Both the position numbers and the translations under genes were made by a program. A DNA stretch of 64,000 bases. It comes from Takakia lepidozioides. Its lineage: Eukaryota; Streptophyta; Takakiopsida; Takakiales; Takakiaceae. The stretch spans positions 45,551,053-45,615,052 of the forward strand of contig CM060732.1 in assembly GCA_030704615.1 (NCBI GenBank), written 5' to 3'. Numbering within the stretch: the stretch's first letter is position 1; every line of letters starts with the position of its first letter. Shown piece after piece: positions 56,455 through 64,000 of this stretch. The notes under the pieces were generated by a model. That model did not search any database, had not been told where the DNA came from, and was given only the letters and a program-made list of their open reading frames with translations.

Positions 56455-59400
56455 TGGGTAGGGTTGGGGTGTTTGCTAGAGCAAATCTAGGCTGTCATTG
56501 TCAGCTGCTAGCAGATTGGCCAGCATGTGTACATGATTGGTGCAGAGGTATGCACAGATCAAGGACCAGGGATAGAGTGTGGGTCCACATTCATTCAAGT
56601 GGGCCGGATTTCAAGCACAAAAATACCTGTGATTCCCTGTGGATCGATAGCTACAAGCAACTTGCATGGGTGGACGGTCAATTGGAAGCAGCAGCAGCAG
56701 CGGCACAGTTGATAAACTTAGGCACCTCAACCATGACCACAGCTTCCAAAAGACGACCAAGAGAGGAGGTCCACAATGCCTCTTCTGTCACTTGTGGGCA
56801 TGTGAGGATGCTATGTGAGGCAGGCCGACTGAAAGAGGCTCTACAGACTTTAAACCAGGGAGGAATTTCTGCAGATTCAGATACTTATGTCTGTCTTTTG
56901 CATAAGTGCATCAAGATGAAAGGCCTGGAAGCTGGAAAGCAGGTGCACGCTCACATTATGCAAAGTGGATTCAAGCCAAATGTTTATCTACACAACACAC
57001 TTGTCAACATGTATGTTAAATGTGGGAGCATCGTGGATGCTCACCAAGTGTTCAACACAATGCCTCAACGATGGTTACTCACGTGGAATATAATGATGTC
57101 AGGATTAACCAAGCATAGGTGTGGTAGGAATGCTTTGGAGACATATGAGCAAATGAGGCGGGAAGGGGTGAAGCCCGACCACATCACATTTGTTTGTGTT
57201 TGCAAGGCGTGTGCAGGCATGGCAGCCCTAGAAAAGGGCAAAGAGGTCCATGGTGACATCGTCAAAGCTGGAATTGTACCTGATGTCATTTTGAACACTG
57301 CCCTGGTAGACATGTATGCCAAATGTGGGAGCATTGAAGATGCAAAGCGAGTCTTTGACAATATGACCCAACGAAATGTGGTGTCGTGGAACGCGATGAT
57401 TGCAGGATATGCACATCAGGGGTGCGGGATGGAGGCTTTGGAGACCTATGAGCAAATGATGCGGGAACGGGTGAAGCCCAACAACATCACGTTTATTTGC
57501 GTTTGCAATGCATGTGTGAGCCTGGCAGCCCTGGAAAAGGGCAAAGAGGTCCATGGTGACATCGTCAAAGCTGGTATTATACCAGATGTCATTCTGAACA
57601 CTGCCCTGGTGGACATGTATGCCAAGTGTGGGAGCATTGAAGATGCAAAGGGAGTATTCAACAATATGGCTGAACGAAATTTGGTGTCATGGAATGCAAT
57701 GATTGCAGGATATGCCCAGCAGGGAGTTGGGATGGAGGCTTTGGAGACCTATGAGCAAATGATACAGGAAGGGGTGAAGCCCAACCACATCACGTTTGTT
57801 TGCATTTGCAATGCATGTGCGAGCCTGGCAGCCCTTGATAAGGGCAAAGAAGTCCATGGTGACATCGTCAAAGCTGGAATTATACCAGATGTCATTTTGA
57901 ACACTGCCCTGGTGGACATGTATGCCAAATGTGGGAGCGTTGAAGATGCAGAGGGAGTGTTCGACAATATGGCTGAACGAGATGTGGTGTCGTGGAGCGC
58001 GATGATCGCAGGATATGCACAGCAGGGGCGCGGGGTGGAGGCTTTGGAGACGTATGAGAAAATGATAGGAAAAGGGGTGAAGCCAAACCACATCACATTT
58101 GTTTGCATTTGCAGTGCGTGTGCGAACGTGGCAGCCCTAGAAAAGGGCAAGAAGGTCCATGGTGACATCGTAAAAGCTGGAATTGTACCAGATGTCGTTC
58201 TCAACAATACTCTTGTGGACATGTATGCCAAATGTGGTTCCATCGAGCATGCAAAGGGAGTGTTCAACAATATGGCTGAACGAGATGTGGTGTCGTGGAG
58301 CGCAATGATCACAGGATATGCACAGCAGGGGTGCGGGATGGAGGCTTTGGAGACCTATGAGCAAATGATGCGAAAAGGGGTGAAGCCTAACCACATCACG
58401 TTTGTTTGCGTTTGCAATGCGTGTGCGAGTGTGGCAGCCCTGGACAAGGGCAAAGAGGTCCATGGTCACATCATCAAAGCTGGAATTGTGCCAGATGTCA
58501 TTCTGAACACTGCTCTGGTGGACATGTATGCCAAATGTGGGAGCATTGAAGATGCACAGGGAGTGTTCAACAATATGGGTGAACGAAATGTGGTAACGTG
58601 GAACGTGATGATTGCAGGATATGCACAGCAGGGGCGTGGGATGGATGCTTTGGAAACATATGAACAAATGATACAGGAAGGGGTGAAGCCCAACCACATC
58701 ACGTTTGTTTCTGTTTGCAATGCCTGTGCGAGCCTGGCAACCCTGGAAAAGGGAAAAGAGGTCCATGGTCACATCATCAAAGCTGGAATCATACCAGATG
58801 TCATTTTGAACACTGCCCTGGTGGACATGTATGCCAAATGTGGGAGCATTGAAGATGCAAAGGGAGTGTTTAACAATATTGCGGAACGAGATGTGGTGTC
58901 GTGGAGCGTAATGATTGCAGGATATACACAGCAAGGACTCGGGATGGAGGCTTTGGAGACCTATGAGCAAATGATGCGGGAAGGGGTGAAGCCCAACCAC
59001 ATCACGTTTGTTTGCATTTGCAATGCATGTGCAAGCCTGGCAGCCCTGGAAAAGGGCAAAGAGGTCCATGGTGACATAGTCAAAGCTGGGATTGTACCAG
59101 ATGTCATTCTTAACAATGCCCTTGTGGACATGTATGCCAAATGTGGTTCCATAGAGCATGCAAAGGGAGTTTTCGACCAAATGGCTGAACAAGATGTGGT
59201 GTCGTGGAATGCGGTGATCGCAGGATATGCACAGCAGGGCCACGGGATGGAGGCTTTGGAGACCTATGAGCAAATGATTCGGGATGGGGTGAAGCCCAAC
59301 CACATCACATTTGTTTGCGTTTGCAATGCGTGTGCGAGCCTAGCAGCCCTGGAGAAGGGCAAAGAGGTCTATGGTGACATAGTCAAAGCTGGAATTGTAC

Positions 59401-60725
59401 CAGATGTCATTCTGAACACTGCCCTTGTGGACATGTATGCCAAATGTGGGAGCATTGAAGATGCAAAGGGAGTGTTCAACAATATGCCTGAACGAGATGT
59501 GGTGTCGTGGAGTGCTATGCTTGCAGGATATGCACAGCAGGGGTGTGGGATGGAGGCTTTGGAGACCTACGAGCAAATGATGTGGGAAGGGGTGATTCCC
59601 GACCGCACCACATTTGTATGCATTTGCAATGCGTGTGCGAGCCTCGCAGCCCTGGAAAAGGGCAAAGAGGTCCATGGTGACATCGTCAAAGCTGGAATTA
59701 TACCAGATGTCATTCTGAACACTGCCCTGGTGGACATGTATGCCAAATGCGGGAGCATTGAAGATGCAAAGCGCGTGTTTGACAATATGGCTGAACGAGA
59801 CGTGGTGTCATGGAGCGCAATGATCGCGGGATATGCCCAGCATGGTTGTCATAGGGAGGCTCTGCAACTATTTGAAGGAATGCAGTTGGAAGGCTTGAAG
59901 CCAGACAGTATCACCTTTATATGCGTCCTCTCTGCATGCAGCCACGTTGGCCTGCTGGATGAAGGAAGACGCTACTTTAATTCCCTGAGTCAAGATCATG
60001 GTGTCACTCCAACAGTAAAGCACTTTGGCTGCATGGTGGACCTTCTTGGACGTGCAGGGCGATTGGATGAGGCACATGACCTCATCAATAAAATGCCAAT
60101 CAAACCAGATGCTGTGGTGTGGAAGGCCTTGCTTGGTGCCTGCAGAATCCATGGCAATGTAGAGATGGCTGAATGTGTCGCAACATCTATTCTCAAGTGG
60201 GATGAACAGGATGCCGCGACTTATGTGTTGCTATCAAACATATATGCCGCAGCCGGCAGGTGGGACGATAGTTCAAAGGTGAGAAAAATGATGAAGGTCA
60301 GAGGGGCTAGAAAGGAGCCAGGTCGCTGCTGCATTGAGATTGGCAACAGGGTGCACACCTTTGTTGTAGATGACAGATTGCATCCCAAAATTAAGGAAAT
60401 CCATGCTGAGCTGAGAAGATTGTTTGGGCAGATGAAGGAGGCAGGGTACGTGCCTGACACACACTTTGTGTTGCATGATGTGGGGGAGGAGAATAAGGAA
60501 TTTTCTCTTTGCCACCACAGTGAGAAGCTGGCCATTGGTTTTGGGCTGATTAGCACAGCCCCTAGGACACCTCTCCGTCTTATCAAGAACCTTCGGGTCT
60601 GTGGTGACTGCCACACCTCCACCAAGTTCATCTCAAAGATTGTTGGCCGAGCAATTGTTGTACGGGATGCTAACCGCTTCCACCACTTTGAAGATGGGGT
60701 TTGTTCTTGTGGGGATTACTGGTGA
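56454..60725 (+). CDS. giant PLS-class PPR protein with PDF motif and DYW deaminase (right copy)
   Basis: 1423 residues, intronless. It starts MGRVGVFARANLGCHC (first ATG; the frame also has upstream non-ATG codons). PDF motif at 30-77, with PDF itself at residues 51-53 (GPDFKHKNTCDSLWIDS, AWVDGQLE). Ten P-L-S triplets follow, nine at an exact 303-bp period. Then E1, E2, PG box (PGRCCIEIGNRVHTF), and DYW domain with HSEKLA, CGDCH and final CGDYW, all key residues present. It is one triplet (101 residues) longer than the left copy. Residues 5/last of successive S and P motifs are mostly T or N with N/D, and S or N with N/D, so the RNA-reading code is interpretable. Expected in mitochondria or plastids; targeting sequence not obvious. 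Confidence 0.93.
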   Translation: MGRVGVFARANLGCHCQLLADWPACVHDWCRGMHRSRTRDRVWVHIHSSGPDFKHKNTCDSLWIDSYKQLAWVDGQLEAAAAAAQLINLGTSTMTTASKRRPREEVHNASSVTCGHVRMLCEAGRLKEALQTLNQGGISADSDTYVCLLHKCIKMKGLEAGKQVHAHIMQSGFKPNVYLHNTLVNMYVKCGSIVDAHQVFNTMPQRWLLTWNIMMSGLTKHRCGRNALETYEQMRREGVKPDHITFVCVCKACAGMAALEKGKEVHGDIVKAGIVPDVILNTALVDMYAKCGSIEDAKRVFDNMTQRNVVSWNAMIAGYAHQGCGMEALETYEQMMRERVKPNNITFICVCNACVSLAALEKGKEVHGDIVKAGIIPDVILNTALVDMYAKCGSIEDAKGVFNNMAERNLVSWNAMIAGYAQQGVGMEALETYEQMIQEGVKPNHITFVCICNACASLAALDKGKEVHGDIVKAGIIPDVILNTALVDMYAKCGSVEDAEGVFDNMAERDVVSWSAMIAGYAQQGRGVEALETYEKMIGKGVKPNHITFVCICSACANVAALEKGKKVHGDIVKAGIVPDVVLNNTLVDMYAKCGSIEHAKGVFNNMAERDVVSWSAMITGYAQQGCGMEALETYEQMMRKGVKPNHITFVCVCNACASVAALDKGKEVHGHIIKAGIVPDVILNTALVDMYAKCGSIEDAQGVFNNMGERNVVTWNVMIAGYAQQGRGMDALETYEQMIQEGVKPNHITFVSVCNACASLATLEKGKEVHGHIIKAGIIPDVILNTALVDMYAKCGSIEDAKGVFNNIAERDVVSWSVMIAGYTQQGLGMEALETYEQMMREGVKPNHITFVCICNACASLAALEKGKEVHGDIVKAGIVPDVILNNALVDMYAKCGSIEHAKGVFDQMAEQDVVSWNAVIAGYAQQGHGMEALETYEQMIRDGVKPNHITFVCVCNACASLAALEKGKEVYGDIVKAGIVPDVILNTALVDMYAKCGSIEDAKGVFNNMPERDVVSWSAMLAGYAQQGCGMEALETYEQMMWEGVIPDRTTFVCICNACASLAALEKGKEVHGDIVKAGIIPDVILNTALVDMYAKCGSIEDAKRVFDNMAERDVVSWSAMIAGYAQHGCHREALQLFEGMQLEGLKPDSITFICVLSACSHVGLLDEGRRYFNSLSQDHGVTPTVKHFGCMVDLLGRAGRLDEAHDLINKMPIKPDAVVWKALLGACRIHGNVEMAECVATSILKWDEQDAATYVLLSNIYAAAGRWDDSSKVRKMMKVRGARKEPGRCCIEIGNRVHTFVVDDRLHPKIKEIHAELRRLFGQMKEAGYVPDTHFVLHDVGEENKEFSLCHHSEKLAIGFGLISTAPRTPLRLIKNLRVCGDCHTSTKFISKIVGRAIVVRDANRFHHFEDGVCSCGDYW
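57130..59850 (+). repeat. nine-unit 303-bp tandem array inside the right PPR gene
   Basis: The GAGGTCCATGGT/GAGGTCTATGGT word recurs at 57244, then every 303 bp to about 59668. Units are strongly alike at DNA level, including silent positions. Confidence 0.9.
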
Positions 60726-60912
60726 AACAATGTTTTTCTGGGACGGTGCGAGTGTCTTGCTTCATTCATTGATCTCAGTTCATCCACCGTTTCCTTGGAG
60801 TATCGACCATGATGTAGTGTTGAGGGCATTTCATGTGGCATAACCGCAGGAAATGGTAGTGGGGGGTCTATCCAGCATAGGTGGGTGGGAAGTCAGCCCA
60901 TTTGCACCTCAC

Positions 60913-63180
60913 TAGAGCAGGTAATGAGTGAAGGGGGGAATTTTGACCGACTCTGGTGATAGTAGAAGGACATCAGAGGTGCTGTCCTCATTCTGGTGTG
61001 GGTGGTGAAGCTTCTCCAAAGTTGGAAGGTGAAAGTGAATACAAATTGGAACGAGCTTAATTAGAGGGGCAGCCTTGTGTACAAGTTTGTTCAGCATCTT
61101 AAATGTGGACTTGTTCTTATGTTGTTGATGGTGCTGCTTCAGATAGAGAGCCCCTGACTAACTAGCAGGAATGTGTTGAAAGCTAGCCTTAACCCACCGA
61201 GGTCTAATCCCATGGTGACCACTTGCAAGTGAACCCTTGTTTTCTTTTCCTCAATCTCTTGCTGCCAGTAACTGGTCCAATATCTCAAATTTGGACCCAA
61301 AAACTCCCATGGGACACTAATATATTAGTTTGTATTAATTTTGTGGACATTAACTGAACCAACGTAATGGAGCAAGAGCTCTGCACGGTAGGTAGATCAG
61401 CAGGCTGAGACTCTTAAGGATTCTCAGTTCATCACTAGCTATCCATTCCATATGCCTATACAACTTATCCAACCTCAGTACTTAAAGAATTCAACGTGAA
61501 AATCTAGGGACGACTCTCATAAGAGGGCACCTCAGTAAGTAAATTCCGCGTCTTCTAGACTCCCGCTTTTCCAGCTGGGCACTGCTGCTATAACTTCGTT
61601 ACGGAAGTTAGCTACGGAAGTTAGCTGCGGAAGTGGGATCTCTCCTGAGAGGTTACGATTTGATGGTCGATTACAGAAGCCTCTAGTTCCGACTTTCACC
61701 AAGTGCGCTTCGCCTCTCTTGGGCGAACGGCTGGGGAGCCTGATCAAACAGCTGAGCAGGAACGGAACTACACCTGTCTAAAAAATATGGCTGGCCAATT
61801 TTCAAGGCAATTCCAAACTGAACCTCCGGCCACGGAAAGGGCCGTATCTAGTAGAATACTAACATCCATGGAAGACGCGGACAAAGTCAGGACAAAGTCT
61901 GTTTCTTCTCCAGACTGCTCCTGGGAGACTCAGGGCTCCACGCAGACTCGCGCTCCTCGATTAACACGATCGCTGCCTCGCTGCCCAAGGTCCTCAGAAC
62001 CTGCTGTGGTTTCTAAGTTTCCATGAAAGCAGAGAACTACTTTGTTGTCGTCAGATTCCACTGCAGTGAACTCCAGCTTCTTCCATCTCTCAACTTCATC
62101 TTCACAATCGGAAGTATCCAAGATGATCTCATTTCCAACAGTGAAAGCTGAAGTTGGTGGGGCGTCAGATCATACAACCATTGGAATCTGACAATTCAAG
62201 AAACATTCATGATTAATTGGCGCATCGGATGGGGAGGTAAATTCCTTGCGACTTTGGTTGTGTGCAATTACAGTGTCGACGATGTATACAGATTGGTGCT
62301 ACATTCTCTTAAGACGGTCTTACACTAGAAACCATTTCTCAAAATACTCAAGCTTATCTTCACTTTCCTGTTCTTCGGCAGCCCCACGAGTACGAGCCCA
62401 CGAATTACCGCGTCAATGTGCACGCACTTGCTCCTTAACTCAGAGCCGTCCCCGCCAGGTGTGAACTCTTAGAACTACTCTCGTCATCTTCGCTTAAACT
62501 CCAGATCAGTATTTTTGAAGCATAGCCACGCGGACGTGCTGCACGATGGTCCTGTCATTGAAGCTCATTGAACTTGCATCTAGCCGCTGGGCAAATTCTT
62601 CACACGTGCAAGTTACAACATCCATTGTCAAAGTAGCCATTGTGATCAGATTAGTCCCTGTTTGCGTAAAGAATGACACGTGAATACTACTCTGAAGTAG
62701 TACAAGTCCCACAAACACAACCCCCCCATCCCTCTCCCTCTTGTGACGCTAACCCTCACCTCACTAGCTGGATGAAGTACTACAAGTCTTGTACAACAGG
62801 ATTCTTGTTCAGTCAGTGACCCCACCACGCTCGGTCCATCACAAGGTACCAACACTTCGATCCAAAACATACTTTCAGAGATTGCTATTGAAAGGGATTC
62901 GAGGGTCAATCAGTCCCATTCTGCAACAAGCGCGATCTGCCACTACCGCAACAAAAGCTGAAAGCTGATCCCGTGCACACATGACTTACTATTACTGCCG
63001 CAACACAAATTTGGAGAAATCCAAGCTCCAAGCTCATCGCAGGTTGCAGTGAATTGCACAATCTCGCTGGAAAGGACTGCCGACAGCGTCAAAGGTGCAC
63101 GCAGCTCGATGCACCCATCACTAAAATTCTAGCAACGACCCGAAGGTCGGAAGCTAGTTTAGCGTAGGGCAGGAATAGGG
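60913..63180. other. no gene recognised, with one small OSB-tail copy
   Basis: At 61490-61535, on the minus strand, lies a third copy of the OSB-like 3' end (TGCCCTCTTATGAGAGTCGT, then CCCTAGATTTTCACGTTGAA), so that sequence is dispersed. A minus-strand open piece at 62121-61930 (EDEVERWKKLEFTAVESDDN, KVVLCFHGNLETT) looks protein-like, but I cannot assign it. Confidence 0.4.
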
Positions 63181-63190
63181 TGCCATAGTG

Positions 63191-63265
63191 CCACGTCATC
63201 ATAGCCACGTCATCGTGGCCACATCATCATAGCCACGTCATCGTCATCAACCACGTCATCGTCGT
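63191..63265. repeat. array of CCACGTCATC boxes
   Basis: Four full copies of CCACGTCATC (63191, 63205, 63233, 63251) and one CCACATCATC (63219), at about 14-18 bp spacing. TGACGTGG is a hybrid ACGT-core element bound by plant bZIP factors, so this could be regulatory or just a minisatellite. Confidence 0.6.
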
Positions 63266-63604
63266 CGTTTTTCTTAAGAACCTGCCCGAAATGCCCGACA
63301 ATAATCAGGAGAGGTGTCTTGCAGCGAAGGGGCGATGATGTCCCCGCATCGGAGGGGTTTCACACACCGATCTCCCACAAGGAGATCCTACATGGTGGAT
63401 GCTGCAGAACCTTTTTTCATTTTGAAATTGGGACTGGCTGCAGTATGAGGATTCCAAGCCCATTATGCTCTAAAATCCACTTCCATAACCAAATTCGTCA
63501 AGGAGAGATTCAATTCCCAGATACCCCACTTTGAAGGAATCGGATGCAACGAGGACACCGGTGCAACTGGCAACATTCTAGCTTCCAGACGTGCAGTTGA
63601 ATAA

Positions 63605-63710
63605 GCAGGATATGCTCAGCATGGACGTGCAGAGAGACTTTTGATATCTATGATCAAATGCACCGGGGAAGGGTCAAGCTTTCTGATGTCACAAGCAAAT
63701 TTGATATCAC
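63605..63710 (+). pseudogene. second PPR relic
   Basis: AGYAQHGRAE, then after a one-base shift ETFDIYDQMHRGRVKLSDVT: the core of a P motif. Short, frameshifted and isolated. More divergent from the giant genes than the relic at 37388. Confidence 0.55.
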
Positions 63711-64000
63711 TCTACAGTATAGTTTGGTAAGCTCGCCTTCACTCTTTTATCCCCATGACCTTTATCTCCCCACAGTGTTTCACAGCACATTAAAAACAGA
63801 TGTGTGTCCACCTACCGCAAGCTAGGGGGCTGGAGCAGCAGTGCTGCAATCGATCTCATGCTTTTAAAATGACGTCAACATCGGCCCATATTTTACCACT
63901 CAGTTCCCTGCAAAGGATTGCTGTCGGCTATGTCAATGGAAATTCTGGGCGAAGTAAACCTGGTGGGCTGAAGCTTTCGGAAGGCTTTTAGTATCTGGCA
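63711..64000. other. no gene recognised
   Basis: Window end. One short open frame without motifs. Confidence 0.4.

Larger units (their letters stand above)
55391..60912 (+). repeat. right arm of the ~5.5-kb inverted duplication
   Basis: Inverted match to 40790-46362, from CTGTGTTGTATGTA at the inner end to GTGGGAAGTCAGCCCAT at the outer end. Confidence 0.9.

Overview
Nuclear DNA of a land plant. The evidence is spliced genes with GT-AG introns, a plant-type ATP-citrate lyase beta subunit, very long intronless PLS-class pentatricopeptide-repeat (PPR) genes ending in DYW deaminase domains, OSB-type PDF motifs, and plant-style transposons (Ty1/copia, LINE, SINE, pogo-like, piggyBac-like). Highly repetitive, complete DYW proteins suggest a fern or lycophyte rather than a flowering plant. 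That placement is inference from style only.

Layout. 1-4,209 (+): last ten exons of ATP-citrate lyase subunit B; the 5' part lies upstream of the window. 5,183-7,378 (-, perhaps to 7,836): a pterin-4a-carbinolamine dehydratase gene, tail-to-tail with it, carrying a 1.1-kb LINE with a perfect 15-bp target-site duplication in an intron. 8,460-20,480: gene-poor, with a broken pogo/Tigger-like transposase, a decayed reading frame interrupted only by TAG codons, a possible CACTA remnant, SINE-like copies and short repeats. 20,487-25,018 (-): an 11-exon lysozyme/SLT-like gene whose two catalytic modules arose by intragenic duplication, with matching exon phases. 25,019-40,790: transposon country, with two SINE copies, a MITE-like repeat, two related piggyBac-like non-autonomous elements, a degenerate copia element with both LTRs, and a PPR relic.

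40,790-60,912 is a large inverted duplication. Each ~5.5-kb arm carries a giant PPR-DYW gene with an OSB-type PDF motif at its N-terminus, preceded by OSB-like fragments with more PDF-motif pieces. The PPR genes point outwards (left on -, right on +). The ~9-kb spacer holds a complete nine-exon misato/DML1 gene (+). The two PPR proteins differ by exactly one 101-residue PLS triplet. 60,913-64,000 holds no clear gene, but has a repeat array of ACGT-core boxes, a copy of the OSB-like tail and another PPR relic.

ACLB (cytosolic acetyl-CoA), the pterin dehydratase, the SLT-like protein and misato look like unrelated housekeeping genes. The PPR-DYW pair would be organelle RNA C-to-U editing factors. 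Exon joins were worked out by hand from splice sites, reading phase and remembered family motifs; no alignment or expression evidence was available.
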